Source: Muribaculaceae bacterium (lineage in GTDB: Bacteria; Bacteroidota; Bacteroidia; Bacteroidales; Muribaculaceae). From it: a DNA stretch of 35,838 nt. The position numbers and the translations under genes are program-made. Location: the NCBI GenBank assembly GCA_029071345.1, contig JAIEAO010000158.1, positions 1 through 35,838 on the forward strand, written 5' to 3'. The notes under the pieces are model-generated. The model did not search any database. It was given only the letters and a program-made list of their open reading frames with translations, and was not told the origin of the DNA. Of the stretch, positions 24,946 through 33,860 are shown piece after piece (the stretch's first letter is position 1; every line of letters starts with the position of its first letter).

Positions 24946-25033
24946 ATCTATATATTAACGCCAAACCGCCTCCCCTTATTGCAAGTAATATTGGACCAGA
25001 ATGAAATAGGATTATTTAAAAATAGTTATTAAC

Positions 25034-25065
25034 ATTGCAAGAATAAGATTTTGTCGTTAATTTCG
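25034..25065 (+). promoter_or_regulatory. Degenerate promoter of the CotH gene
   Basis: ATTG (25034-25037), 20 nt, TAATTTCG (25058-25065). Each element deviates from TTTG/TAnnTTTG by one base, but the spacing is right and the leader would be about 19 nt. Confidence 0.4.
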
Positions 25066-25090
25066 CATATTCATTAGTTTCACTTGATTT

Positions 25091-26584
25091 ATGACTAAAT
25101 TTTTCTTCCGATATATATTTCTCGCCTTAACTCTTGTCTTGTGCCAGGGGATAAGTGCTGCTCAGACCGCCCCTGTCGCTCTGAATGATATCATCGGCAA
25201 GGGGTTACCTGTTGTAGAGGTCTGTACCGAGAATGAACAGGAGCCGACCTGCGACATTATCTATGCGCCCGAAGGTCTTACGGGCACAAGTATCACCAAT
25301 GCCATAAAGGTGCCCGGTCGGTTGAAAATCTATGACAATGAAGGCGCGGTGGCTTACGACACGGGCGATTATGTCAAGAGCGAGAGCGGCATGACGATCA
25401 AGGTGCGCGGCAACACAAGCGCTATAACTAAACCGAAGCCGTTCAAAATCAAGTTGCAGAAGAAAGGCGACCTCTTGCGCAGGGGCGATAAAAAGTATAA
25501 CGACAAGAATTGGGTACTGCTCAAAGATTATGCGCTGACAACTTTTGTCGGATTCACTGTGAACGAGGCTTTTAAGCTCTACTGGACACCGCAGGGCGAA
25601 TATGTGTCGCTGATGATCAACGGCACATATCGCGGCATCTACCTCTTGGCCGAAGCAGTGGAGAGAAACGCCGACTGCCGAATCAACGTGGATAAAAGCG
25701 GATTTATCGCCGAGCTGGACCCTTATTGGTGGAACGAGGATGGAGAATATCTCACCTCCCTGTCGTGGAACCCGTGGTTGAACTACACTTTGAAATATCC
25801 CGATTTCGAAGATGCCACCGAGGATCAGCTCAATTATATCCAGTCGGCACTTGATGAATATGAGCAATCGATAATCGACGACACATACGACCAAGTGATT
25901 GACTGCGAATCGTTCGCCCGCGCCTTGTTGGCTCAGGATTGCTTGGGCATTCAGGATTGGAGCGGCTCAAACATCTATTTCTCGAAATATGACGATTCCG
26001 CCGATTCAAAGATGCACCGCCCCGTGCTTTGGGATTTCGACACATCCGAATGCACTCCCGACGCATGGAGCAACCCTCACATCCATTATTTCAACCAATT
26101 TCTCGACAGCCCCAACACTGCCTTCAAAGCTGCATATATCGACCTCTGGAACCGTGAGGGACGGCAGGCAATCGATCAGGTGATTGAGAAAATCGAGGCT
26201 TTCAGAAACAGCGACAGGATTGAGGCAGTCAACCGTGCCGCCGAGTTGACAAAACAGCACTTAGGACTCAGTATGTGGAAACCTCAGGACTGCCTCGACA
26301 GATCCATCGCATGGTATAAATCGCGCAAAGCATGGATGGAAAATGCCATCGGCAACATGGAAGAGGAATTCAAAGCCTCAGTAAGCGAAATCGGGGATTC
26401 CGAAACACCTCCTGTGGTCATCGAAGGGAATACAATACGCTCGGCAAACGGAGAGCCGTTCAGTGTCTATACGTTGCAGGCAATCCCCCTTTCAACCGAC
26501 GGAGCATCGGAGGTCACCGTTCCCGGATCGGGCGTTTACATTATAGTTTCGACCAACAAATCCCTAAAAATCAATATTCAGTAA
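25091..26584 (+). CDS. Secreted CotH-family kinase-like protein
   Basis: Exported protein of 497 residues with a signal peptide (about 1-25, ending ISAAQ). The CotH kinase-like domain shows the typical order: MTIKVRGNTSAITKPKPFKIKL, KNWVLLKDYALTTF, YRGIYLLAEAVERN, the FIAELDPYWW segment, and the metal-binding Asp pair in VLWDFDTSE (D315, D317). Spore CotH proteins phosphorylate coat proteins; in Bacteroidota the role is unknown, often linked to surface or polysaccharide proteins. The end (EGNTIRSANGEPFSVYTLQ ... GSGVYIIVSTNKSLKINI) looks like a type IX sorting-type tail. Monocistronic, convergent with the next gene. Confidence 0.88.
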   Translation: MTKFFFRYIFLALTLVLCQGISAAQTAPVALNDIIGKGLPVVEVCTENEQEPTCDIIYAPEGLTGTSITNAIKVPGRLKIYDNEGAVAYDTGDYVKSESGMTIKVRGNTSAITKPKPFKIKLQKKGDLLRRGDKKYNDKNWVLLKDYALTTFVGFTVNEAFKLYWTPQGEYVSLMINGTYRGIYLLAEAVERNADCRINVDKSGFIAELDPYWWNEDGEYLTSLSWNPWLNYTLKYPDFEDATEDQLNYIQSALDEYEQSIIDDTYDQVIDCESFARALLAQDCLGIQDWSGSNIYFSKYDDSADSKMHRPVLWDFDTSECTPDAWSNPHIHYFNQFLDSPNTAFKAAYIDLWNREGRQAIDQVIEKIEAFRNSDRIEAVNRAAELTKQHLGLSMWKPQDCLDRSIAWYKSRKAWMENAIGNMEEEFKASVSEIGDSETPPVVIEGNTIRSANGEPFSVYTLQAIPLSTDGASEVTVPGSGVYIIVSTNKSLKINIQ

Positions 26585-26629
26585 AACCTCAGCTACGGCT
26601 CTTGTTGACCAATGGACGATGTGAGCAGT

Positions 26630-27310
26630 TTATTTCTTGGGATTGTAGTCCACAGCCATTTCTTCGAAGAAATAGGGGTTGTAGAGGTTTCCCTGCCGGA
26701 GCGATTTCTTCTTATTGTAATACCCTTTGTCGTTAAGGGCTTCGGTGAGCACTGGGTCATCAGCTAAGAAACCTTTCAGCCAATTGCGGATTGTGCCCGG
26801 TTTTAGTGAGTTGGTGACAATCATAAACGCACGGTCGGGCATCTCCGGCTTCACGAAATGATGGGGACAATCGCGGATGATATAGGTTATCCCTTTCTTT
26901 GAGGGTTTGATTTCATTAAAACAGATCCAATAGCTGAGGTGATCGCCGGCGGATTCGAGTGTGAACCACCATTTCTCTTTCTCACGGGGAACAGTGTCTA
27001 TCTCGTTGGTTTTCGGATTATATTTCGCCGTGAACATATATTTGATGAGAGCCTTATGTTCGGGTGCATCCTTGTGCCATAAAACGATGTGCTCCACATC
27101 ATTGCTCTCCAATTTCACCTCCTTTTCCGAAGCATCCTTGAATTTAATCTTGCTGTCCCAACCTTTGGGAAGAATCATTTCGACGTTTTTGAAAGTTATG
27201 CCATCCTTCATGGTTATGTCGGCCACACCCTTCGCTTTGGCCGAAGCGCCGAGAGCACATAACACGCACAATGCGGTTAATATCGTTCTAATCAGTTTAT
27301 TAACTTTCAT
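26630..27310 (-). CDS. Secreted protein of unknown function
   Basis: I do not recognise a family for this 226-residue protein. It has a clear Sec signal peptide (MKVNKLIRTILTALCVLCALGASA, cleaved near residue 24). The mature part begins KGVADITMKDGITFKNVEMILP, a pattern seen in small beta-rich periplasmic proteins. It has aromatic-rich middle segments (EKWWFTLESAGDHLSYWICF) and a Lys-rich C terminus (GYYNKKKSLRQGNLYNPYFFEEMAVDYNPKK). No lipobox or membrane segment after the signal. It lies 31 nt downstream of the BACON-LRR lipoprotein gene on the same strand, so both are probably co-transcribed. Confidence 0.75.
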   Translation of the reverse strand: MKVNKLIRTILTALCVLCALGASAKAKGVADITMKDGITFKNVEMILPKGWDSKIKFKDASEKEVKLESNDVEHIVLWHKDAPEHKALIKYMFTAKYNPKTNEIDTVPREKEKWWFTLESAGDHLSYWICFNEIKPSKKGITYIIRDCPHHFVKPEMPDRAFMIVTNSLKPGTIRNWLKGFLADDPVLTEALNDKGYYNKKKSLRQGNLYNPYFFEEMAVDYNPKK

Positions 27311-27341
27311 GTTTTTTTACTTTTTATGGTCGTTGCTTTAA

Positions 27342-28889
27342 TTATCGTGAGTGAGACATCTTGTCGGGCTCGCCGGGATACCACCAGCCGTAACCACGGT
27401 CGGTATAGGTGCCTGTCTGCGGTCGGTATTCATAACGCGCGTCGTACTCAAATTCGAGAAGTCGGTCGAAATGCTCGGGAATCTCCCCGCCGATACGGTT
27501 CCCCTGACACCAAAGGCGCAGAAGCTTGGGAAGTGAGGCTATATCAGCCTCACGCAGACGGTTATATGAGCAGTCAAGACGTTCGAAAATCTCAAGGTCG
27601 AGCCCCGTAAACTCGAGAGTTTCCAACTGATTATAGCTGCAATATAGCCATCGCAGGCTTTTGCATCCGGCGAATTTCAGTGAGGTCATTCCGTTGTCGC
27701 TGCAATGCAGGGCGTCGAGCTTGTAGAACCCGCTTACATCTAATTTTTCAATCTTATTCGAGAAGCAATAGATCTGTGTCAGCACTTTCTCCTTCCCTGC
27801 GATAGCCTCGTCGAGAGAGGTTATGCGGTTACTGTAGCAGTAGATCCACTCCAATCGCGGACAGTCGGTGACATTGAGCGATGTGATCTCATTCTCTCCA
27901 CAATTCACAATCTGCAGCTGAGGGGAATTGCTAAGGTCAAAGGTGCCGGAGATCTCGTTTTCATAGCAGAAGCAATCTATGAGGCGATAACGGTGCGGCA
28001 CCTCCAAATGTCGGATTCTGTTGATAGCACAATTCAGAGTCTGCAACGACACACATTCCGACAGGTCGAGACTCTCGAGGCGGCATTCCCTCACATCAAG
28101 ATTGTTCAAGGTTTTGCACCAGCCTATGTCGAGATGTTGAAGACTGTTATATGACGCATAGAGTTTTGTAAGTGACAGGCATCCCGTCACGTCCAACTCC
28201 TCCAAACCGGTATTGATACATTCCACCTCCTGGAGCAGAGGACAGTTCGACACGTTGAGACGCCGAATCTGATTCTTGGAGCAACGGATGCTCACGAGCG
28301 CCTTGCACCCCGAGAGGTCGATATCCCCCTTCATGTCGTGTTCGCCGAGGATGAGTGAGAGTTTGCCGTTCTCATACTTCACTTCCGAACCCCATTGGTT
28401 GATAGGAAGGTCCGAACACCATTTCCCTTTGAATCGCCAGTTTGGTCCATCAGTGTCATTGAAAAGCTTAACAAGATATTCACGCACCTCCGCCTCCGAA
28501 GGTAGGTCAACAGTGACGGCCTCCTGCACCACCTTCACTTCCGCCTTAGCGCGACCGGCAGTGATGCGAAGGGTCGTGGATCGTTCTTTGCCGGTGGTAT
28601 TAGGCAGAGTGGTGTAAGGTATTTTTACCTCACCGGCCTCGCCAGCCCGGGTCTCAAGCACGCCGTAGAAATGCTCCGAGGTATTGGGAATCTCGATCGA
28701 CCAATCCTTATTAGTAGTGAAACGCAACAACACCTCACCGCCGTCAGCATTCGCAGTCAGCGTCTCGCCATCCAAAAGGGTGATAAAATCCGGTTTAGGA
28801 GGTTCGGGCTCCTCCTCCGCCTTAGAGCAAGACAGAAAAGTCAGAGGGATTGATAGAAATATAGGTAGGAAAAATCGTAAAAACTTCAT
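27342..28889 (-). CDS. BACON-domain leucine-rich-repeat lipoprotein, probably surface exposed
   Basis: The 515 residues start with a lipoprotein signal (lipobox LSC, acylated Cys21) followed by SKAEEEPEP, an acidic patch like the Bacteroidota lipoprotein export signal that sends lipoproteins to the outer face. Residues about 35-125 are a BACON domain (ANADGGEVLLRFTTNKDWSIEI ... STTLRITAGRAKAEVKVVQEA). From about 150 on run some fourteen LRR units with a Cys-rich consensus such as LxVSxCPLLxEVxCxNTxL and LDLSECVSLQTLNCAxNRI. The C terminus is Tyr/Trp-rich (YTDRGYGWWYPGEPDK). It probably binds proteins or glycans. Followed by the secreted unknown after 31 nt. Confidence 0.87.
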   Translation of the reverse strand: MKFLRFFLPIFLSIPLTFLSCSKAEEEPEPPKPDFITLLDGETLTANADGGEVLLRFTTNKDWSIEIPNTSEHFYGVLETRAGEAGEVKIPYTTLPNTTGKERSTTLRITAGRAKAEVKVVQEAVTVDLPSEAEVREYLVKLFNDTDGPNWRFKGKWCSDLPINQWGSEVKYENGKLSLILGEHDMKGDIDLSGCKALVSIRCSKNQIRRLNVSNCPLLQEVECINTGLEELDVTGCLSLTKLYASYNSLQHLDIGWCKTLNNLDVRECRLESLDLSECVSLQTLNCAINRIRHLEVPHRYRLIDCFCYENEISGTFDLSNSPQLQIVNCGENEITSLNVTDCPRLEWIYCYSNRITSLDEAIAGKEKVLTQIYCFSNKIEKLDVSGFYKLDALHCSDNGMTSLKFAGCKSLRWLYCSYNQLETLEFTGLDLEIFERLDCSYNRLREADIASLPKLLRLWCQGNRIGGEIPEHFDRLLEFEYDARYEYRPQTGTYTDRGYGWWYPGEPDKMSHSR

Positions 28890-28929
28890 ATCATAAAGAA
28901 TATATTGGTTAGTTAATGTACTCCAAGCG

Positions 28930-28993
28930 CTAAGACCTCAAATACTTAAGACTTAGTTTTGAGTTTAAACGCTAAGGTTTCAAACCGCTAAAT
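28930..28993. repeat. Degenerate heptamer series upstream of the BACON-LRR gene
   Basis: CGCTAAGACCTCAAA (28929-28943 region) recurs as CGCTAAGGTTTCAAA (28970-28984). Apart from one extra A at 28944 the stretch can be read in 7-nt steps: CTAAGAC, CTCAAAT, CTTAAGA, CTTAGTT, TTGAGTT, TAAACGC, TAAGGTT, TCAAACC, GCTAAAT. It lies in a 333-nt gap (28890-29222) whose only other contents that I see are the array at 29143 and the leuS promoter. Confidence 0.45.
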
Positions 28994-29142
28994 TACACCA
29001 TCCTCCTCAAAATCCGTGTGACATTTGTCACATTCCGCTCCCAGTTATCACTTTTTAACTTCTCAGATTGTGGTGCGAACGAAGTGAGTACACTCCTCCG
29101 GCTGTATCTTATCCCTTAACCTAAATATTCTTTACGGAATTA

Positions 29143-29170
29143 CTGAAAACTGACCGCCGAAAACTGAAAA
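29143..29170. repeat. Four-unit heptamer array just upstream of the leuS -7 box
   Basis: CTGAAAA, CTGACCG, CCGAAAA, CTGAAAA in exact 7-nt register. CTGAAAA and CCGAAAA are the same words as in the 21-nt unit at 9452-9501. It occupies the place where a -33 element for leuS would lie (29155-29158). Confidence 0.65.
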
Positions 29171-29178
29171 CTTTTTAT

Positions 29179-29186
29179 TAATTTTG
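29179..29186 (+). promoter_or_regulatory. -7 box of the leuS promoter
   Basis: TAATTTTG fits TAnnTTTG, giving a TSS near 29193 and a leader of about 30 nt. The expected -33 position holds CGCC instead of TTTG, inside the heptamer array. It also overlaps an in-frame TTG, which is why I place the leuS start downstream. Confidence 0.6.
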
Positions 29187-29222
29187 CAATTTGATAACTT
29201 TTTCAAGATAACCACACCGATT

Positions 29223-31985
29223 ATGGATTACAATCATAAGGAGATCGAAAGCCGATGGCAGAACTATTGGCGTGAAAACCAGACTTACAAGACAGTTGAA
29301 AACCCCGACAAACCGAAGTTTTATGTGCTCGATATGTTCCCTTACCCCTCGGGTGCAGGTCTGCATGTGGGCCATCCTCTCGGTTATATAGCCAGCGATA
29401 TCTATTCGCGCTTCAAACGTCAGCAGGGTTTCAATGTGCTTCACCCGATGGGTTATGACGCTTACGGTCTTCCCGCCGAACAGTATGCAATCCAGACCGG
29501 TCAGCATCCCGAAAAGACTACCAACGAGAATATCGCCCGCTACCGTTCGCAGCTCGACAAGATCGGTTTCTCGTTCGACTGGAGCCGTGAAATCCGCACC
29601 TGCGACCCGGAGTATTACAAGTGGACGCAGTGGGCTTTCATGCAGATGTTCAATTCATATTTTGATCTCGATCTGAAGAAAGCGCAGCCTATCGCGAAGC
29701 TTGTGGAGCATTTCGCACAACACGGCACCGAGGGAATTCACCCGGCCTGCACTAAAGAGATCGCATTTACGGCCGACGAATGGAATGCTCTTTCGGAGAA
29801 GGAGCAGCGCGAACGCCTGATGAATTACCGCATCGCCTATCAGGGCGAGACGATGGTGAACTGGTGTCCCGAGTTAGGCACCGTGCTCGCCAATGATGAG
29901 GTAAGCGAGGGTCTGAGCGTGCGCGGTGGTTTCCCCGTGGAACAGAAACTGATGAATCAGTGGTGCTTGCGCGTATCCGCCTACGCTCCCCGTCTGCTCG
30001 AAGGGCTGGAGACCGTGCAGTGGTCTGACTCGCTGAAAGAGACTCAGCGCAACTGGATCGGCCGCTCGGAGGGTGCGGAGATGCGCTTCCCCGTTGCCGG
30101 CAAGGATATCGAACTCGAGATCTTCACCACCCGCGCCGATACAATCTTTGGCGTAACATTCATGGTGCTTGCACCCGAATCTGCTTACGTAGAGATGCTC
30201 ACCACCCCCGAGCAGAAAGAGGCTGTAGAGGCTTACCTCAACGAGGTTAAGCACAAGACCGAGCGTGAACGCCAAATAGAGAAGAAAGTGTCGGGCGTAT
30301 TCACCGGCAGCTACGCCATCAATCCCCTCACCGGCAAGGAGATTCCTGTATGGGTGAGCGATTATGTGTTGGCAGGCTACGGCACAGGAGCCATCATGGC
30401 TGTGCCGGCGCACGATTCGCGCGACTACGCTTTCGCCCGTCATTTCAACCTCCCCATCATACCCCTCATCGAGGGCGCAGACGTGTCAGAGGAGAGTTTC
30501 GATGCCAAAGAGGGTAAGATGATCAACTCTTGCGGTCCGAAGCTCGATCTCAACGGCATGGAGGTGAAAGACGCTATCGCCAAGACAAAGAAATTTATCG
30601 AAGAGGAAGGTTTAGGCAAGGTTAAGGTGAACTATCGCCTCCGCGACGCCATCTTCTCTCGCCAGCGCTACTGGGGCGAACCTTTCCCCGTATATTATAA
30701 GGACGGTGTGGCTTATCTGCTCGACGAGTCGCAGTTGCCGCTGCAGCTTCCGGCCGTTTCAAGCTATCTTCCCACCGAGGACGGTCAGCCCCCGTTGGGT
30801 CGCGCCGAGAACTGGACCACCGCCGAGGGATATCCTCTCGAACTCTGCACGATGCCCGGATTCGCCGGTTCGTCGGCCTATTATCTCCGTTACATGGATC
30901 CGCGCAACAACGAGGCGTTGGTAAGCCCCGAAGCCAATAATTATTGGCGCAATGTCGATCTCTACGTCGGCGGAGCGGAGCACGCCACAGGTCACCTTAT
31001 CTATTCACGTTTCTGGAACAAATTCCTTTACGACCTCGGCATCGTGGTTGAGCCGGAACCGTTCAAGAAGCTGGTTAACCAGGGTATGATCCAGGGCCGC
31101 TCGAACTTTGTTTACCGAATCAAGAACACCAACACTTTCGTAAGCCACGGTCTGCGTAAGGAGTATGACACCACCCCGATCCGCGTGGATGTAAACATCG
31201 TTTCAAACGATGTACTCGACACCGAGGCATTCCGCAACTGGCGCCCTGATTACAAGGATGCAGAGTTTATCCTCGAAGATGGCAAGTATATCTGCGGGTA
31301 TGCCGTAGAGAAGATGTCGAAATCGATGTTTAATGTGGTAAATCCGGATGATATCGTGGAGCGTTACGGTGCCGATACACTCCGTCTCTATGAGATGTTC
31401 CTCGGTCCGGTTGAGCAGTCAAAACCGTGGGATACCAACGGTATCGACGGCGTAAACCGATTCCTCAAGAAACTTTGGGGCCTCTTTGAGAAAGCCGACC
31501 TCAACGCCGACAAGGAGATGACCAAGGAGGAGAAAAAGGCCGTTCACAAGCTCATCAAGAAAATCACCGAGGATATCGAAAACTTCTCGTTCAACACTTC
31601 GGTGGCTGCCTTCATGATTGCAGTCAACGAGCTCACCGCGCTTAAATCCACCAACAAGGAGGCTATGGATGTGATTGCACGCCTTATCGCTCCCTTCGCT
31701 CCGCATATTGCCGAAGAGATGTGGCACCGTCTCGGTCACGACAGCAGCGTTGTGGATTCGGAGTGGCCCGCTTACGATGAGAAGGCACTCGTGGAGGACA
31801 CCGTGAAATATCCCGTCAGCTTCAACGGTAGAACCCGTTTCATGATTGAAATCCCTGCCGGCACAGCAAAAGAGGAGGTGGAGAAAATCGCCCTCGCTGA
31901 CCCGGCAGCGGCCAAATGGCTCGACGGCAAGACTCCGAAGAAAGTGATCGTAGTGCCCAACAAGATTGTGAATATTGTTTTGTAG
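29223..31985 (+). CDS. leuS: Leucyl-tRNA synthetase
   Basis: Class I aminoacyl-tRNA synthetase charging tRNA-Leu. From ATG 29223 the protein has 920 residues, normal for bacterial LeuRS. An in-frame TTG at 29184 lies in the promoter and is rejected. The HIGH motif is HVGH (48-51, in [10 protein letters not shown]). The CP1 editing domain follows, with the threonine-rich segment [14 protein letters not shown] and [13 protein letters not shown]. The catalytic WIGRSEG and RYWGEPFP segments are also present. KMSKS is at 697-701 ([12 protein letters not shown]). The anticodon-binding helices and C-terminal domain follow. Its stop codon is the first TAG of a heptamer array that runs toward the amylase gene. 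A tRNA-Leu lies 1.6 kb downstream. Confidence 0.98.
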   Translation: MDYNHKEIESRWQNYWRENQTYKTVENPDKPKFYVLDMFPYPSGAGLHVGHPLGYIASDIYSRFKRQQGFNVLHPMGYDAYGLPAEQYAIQTGQHPEKTTNENIARYRSQLDKIGFSFDWSREIRTCDPEYYKWTQWAFMQMFNSYFDLDLKKAQPIAKLVEHFAQHGTEGIHPACTKEIAFTADEWNALSEKEQRERLMNYRIAYQGETMVNWCPELGTVLANDEVSEGLSVRGGFPVEQKLMNQWCLRVSAYAPRLLEGLETVQWSDSLKETQRNWIGRSEGAEMRFPVAGKDIELEIFTTRADTIFGVTFMVLAPESAYVEMLTTPEQKEAVEAYLNEVKHKTERERQIEKKVSGVFTGSYAINPLTGKEIPVWVSDYVLAGYGTGAIMAVPAHDSRDYAFARHFNLPIIPLIEGADVSEESFDAKEGKMINSCGPKLDLNGMEVKDAIAKTKKFIEEEGLGKVKVNYRLRDAIFSRQRYWGEPFPVYYKDGVAYLLDESQLPLQLPAVSSYLPTEDGQPPLGRAENWTTAEGYPLELCTMPGFAGSSAYYLRYMDPRNNEALVSPEANNYWRNVDLYVGGAEHATGHLIYSRFWNKFLYDLGIVVEPEPFKKLVNQGMIQGRSNFVYRIKNTNTFVSHGLRKEYDTTPIRVDVNIVSNDVLDTEAFRNWRPDYKDAEFILEDGKYICGYAVEKMSKSMFNVVNPDDIVERYGADTLRLYEMFLGPVEQSKPWDTNGIDGVNRFLKKLWGLFEKADLNADKEMTKEEKKAVHKLIKKITEDIENFSFNTSVAAFMIAVNELTALKSTNKEAMDVIARLIAPFAPHIAEEMWHRLGHDSSVVDSEWPAYDEKALVEDTVKYPVSFNGRTRFMIEIPAGTAKEEVEKIALADPAAAKWLDGKTPKKVIVVPNKIVNIVL

Positions 31986-32111
31986 GCATTAGGTGTTAGG
32001 CTTTAGGCTTTAGATAATTGTAGAAATGCACCTACAATATCAATCAATGCCTAATCCTAACGATCCTCAATAACAATTAACTAGTGCCTAAAACCTAAAG
32101 CCTAAAACCTT
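31983..32111. repeat. Inverted heptamer arrays from the leuS stop to the amylase start
   Basis: The left arm 31983-32020 begins with the leuS stop TAG and continues in exact 7-nt steps: GCATTAG, GTGTTAG, GCTTTAG, GCTTTAG, ATAATTG. The right arm ends in CTAGTGC, CTAAAAC, CTAAAGC, CTAAAAC, CTT (32081-32111) and runs into the ATG at 32112. Hand alignment of 31983-32020 with 32074-32111 gives 29 Watson-Crick plus 2 G-U pairs over 38 positions. A 24-mer (31995-32018) is identical to 11800-11823, and TTAACTARTGCCTAA (32077-32091) recurs at 11887-11901. Confidence 0.88.
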
Positions 32112-33512
32112 ATGAAAAGAATCGCTATAATCTCAATTATAGCCGCTATCGTCGGCACAGCTTTCGCCGGCTTGGCAAAGACCCATGTGATAGGGGCCAA
32201 AAGCCCGAAACCGGCATGGATGGAGAATGCCGTGATCTACGAGGCTAACCTCCGTCAGGGCACCGCTAACCGCAACCTCAAAGGTCTGCAGCAGGAACTT
32301 CCCCGCCTCAAGGAATTAGGTGTGGACATCATCTGGCTCATGCCTATCCACCCCATCAGCGAGAAGAACCGCAAAGGCACGATGGGCTCGTATTATGCCG
32401 TTAAGGACTACAAGGCGGTAAACCCGGAGTTTGGCACGATGCAAGACCTGAAGGATTTCGTAAAGGCAGCTCATGAAAAGGGTATGAAAGTTATCCTCGA
32501 CGAGGTCTGCAACCACACCGGCTGCGACAACGCCTGGGTAACGGAACACCCCGAATATTATGCCCGCAACGAGAAGGGTGAGATGTTCGGACCGTTCGAC
32601 TGGACCGACACCTATAAGCTCGACAACTCCAACCCGGCCACTCGCGCCGCGATGATCGACGCGCTCAAATTCTGGGTGCGCGAGGCCGACATCGACGGTT
32701 ACCGTTGCGATGTGGCCGGAGAGGTGCCTACTGATTTCTGGGAAGAGGCCCGTCTGCAGCTTGAGGCCATCAAGCCGGTATTCATGCTTGCCGAGGCATC
32801 TACCCCTTCGTTGATGAAGAAAGCTTTTGATGCCGACTATGCATGGCCGATGAAAGATGTGTTCAACGCCATCGCCGCCACTCAAGGTGTCAACGAATAC
32901 GCCAAGCAGCATAACCAAAACCTCCCGAAGATGACCGCCGCCGACATTCCGGCCCTCATCGAACGCCAGAAGACCGAGTATCCGCGCGGCAGCGTCCACA
33001 TGAACATGATCACCAACCACGACCTCAACTCATGGGAAGGCACCGAATTCGAGCGTTTCGGACCCGCGGTGGAGACTTTCGCCGTGCTGAGCTATACCCT
33101 CCCCGGCATGCCGATGCTTTACACCGGTCAGGAAGTTGGCTTCAATCACGCCTTTGAATTCTTCGAGCACGACAAAGTGCAGCCAGACTACAAGGCGAAC
33201 AAATACACCAAGTTCTATCAGATTCTCAATAATCTCAAGCACAAGAACACCGCGCTCAATGCCAACGAACCTATAGAACGCACAAACTTCATCGACTCCG
33301 TAGACCCCGATGTGCTCACATTCACCCGCCAGAACGGCAAGGACAAAGTGGTGGTGATCGCAAATCTTTCCAACAAGGTTTCCAACGTGCATTACCTCCG
33401 CCGCGAGCCGTATGTGGTGGAAATGACCGATATCTTCACCGGCAAAGAGGCCCGCATACCCAAGGTGCTAAAACCATGGGAATATGTAGTTTTCTCAACA
33501 CCGGCCAAATAA
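32112..33512 (+). CDS. Periplasmic GH13 alpha-amylase family glycoside hydrolase
   Basis: Alpha-glucan-acting enzyme of 466 residues with a signal peptide (about 1-22, AFAGLAK). The TIM-barrel has the GH13 regions: I (DEVCNHTG, 130-137), II with nucleophile (DGYRCDVAGE, Asp200), III with acid/base (FMLAEAS, Glu228) and IV (ITNHDLNSW, His303-Asp304). A C-terminal beta domain (VVVIANLSNKVSNVHY) follows. All three catalytic acids are present. No SusC/SusD pair is nearby, so it is not in a visible utilisation locus. Its ATG directly follows a heptamer array that joins it to leuS; no separate promoter is evident, so transcription may come from leuS. Confidence 0.93.
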   Translation: MKRIAIISIIAAIVGTAFAGLAKTHVIGAKSPKPAWMENAVIYEANLRQGTANRNLKGLQQELPRLKELGVDIIWLMPIHPISEKNRKGTMGSYYAVKDYKAVNPEFGTMQDLKDFVKAAHEKGMKVILDEVCNHTGCDNAWVTEHPEYYARNEKGEMFGPFDWTDTYKLDNSNPATRAAMIDALKFWVREADIDGYRCDVAGEVPTDFWEEARLQLEAIKPVFMLAEASTPSLMKKAFDADYAWPMKDVFNAIAATQGVNEYAKQHNQNLPKMTAADIPALIERQKTEYPRGSVHMNMITNHDLNSWEGTEFERFGPAVETFAVLSYTLPGMPMLYTGQEVGFNHAFEFFEHDKVQPDYKANKYTKFYQILNNLKHKNTALNANEPIERTNFIDSVDPDVLTFTRQNGKDKVVVIANLSNKVSNVHYLRREPYVVEMTDIFTGKEARIPKVLKPWEYVVFSTPAK

Positions 33513-33593
33513 ATTTAACTGAAAACAAATGATCTTCCCGGCTCCGGCCAAGATTACTTAGCCGGGCAAAGTGAGAGGAAATTTCAAAACAAA

Positions 33594-33624
33594 TTTGCCG
33601 AATGCAAAAAATTTATTAACTTTG
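33594..33624 (+). promoter_or_regulatory. Promoter of tRNA-Leu
   Basis: TTTG (33594-33597), 19 nt, TAACTTTG (33617-33624): a perfect match. TSS near 33631, only a few bases before the tRNA 5' end. Confidence 0.85.
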
Positions 33625-33633
33625 CATCCGCAA

Positions 33634-33715
33634 GCCCTGATGGCGGAATCGGTAGACGCGCTGGTCTCAAACACCAGTGGAGCAATCCGTGCCGGTTCGA
33701 CCCCGGCTCAGGGTA
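33634..33715 (+). tRNA. tRNA-Leu, anticodon CAA
   Basis: Class II tRNA of 82 nt. The acceptor GCCCTGA pairs with TCAGGGT (33708-33714, one G-U). The anticodon stem CTGGT/ACCAG encloses loop CTCAAAC, giving CAA. A long variable arm (TGGAGCAATCCGT) follows. The T arm is GCCGG-TTCGACC-CCGGC. The discriminator is A at 33715. CCA is not encoded (next bases are CAG). Confidence 0.97.
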
Positions 33716-33718
33716 CAG

Positions 33719-33752
33719 GAGGATTCTCGTTTCGAGAGTCCTCTTTTCTTTT
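33719..33752 (+). terminator. Intrinsic terminator of tRNA-Leu
   Basis: GAGGATTCTCG, loop TTT, CGAGAGTCCTC form an 11-position stem with one G-U pair (33719-33743), followed by TTTTCTTTT. This is the clearest classical terminator in the window, and it separates the tRNA from the AT-rich restriction-modification genes. Confidence 0.9.
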
Positions 33753-33824
33753 ACCCCTACCTCTTAACACATTGAACAACACAAATATGAATTCCTGAAG
33801 TTTGTTATATTACTTGGTTTTATG

Positions 33825-33856
33825 TTTGCGTATATCAGATATTATAGCTAACTTTG
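33825..33856 (+). promoter_or_regulatory. Promoter of the restriction-modification genes
   Basis: TTTG (33825-33828), 20 nt, TAACTTTG (33849-33856). The endonuclease ATG is at 33861, about where transcription should begin, so the mRNA would be leaderless or nearly so. Confidence 0.75.
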
Positions 33857-33860
33857 TTAT

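Noticed and set aside
29184-29222. Longer leuS beginning at TTG 29184
   Set aside because: That codon overlaps the -7 box, so it would not be transcribed; ATG 29223 gives the usual LeuRS N terminus.
32316-33020. 234-codon open frame antisense to the amylase gene
   Set aside because: Shadow frame; the GH13 frame carries all catalytic motifs in order.
33571-33798. 75-codon open frame covering tRNA-Leu
   Set aside because: It runs through the tRNA, its promoter and its terminator; no protein features.
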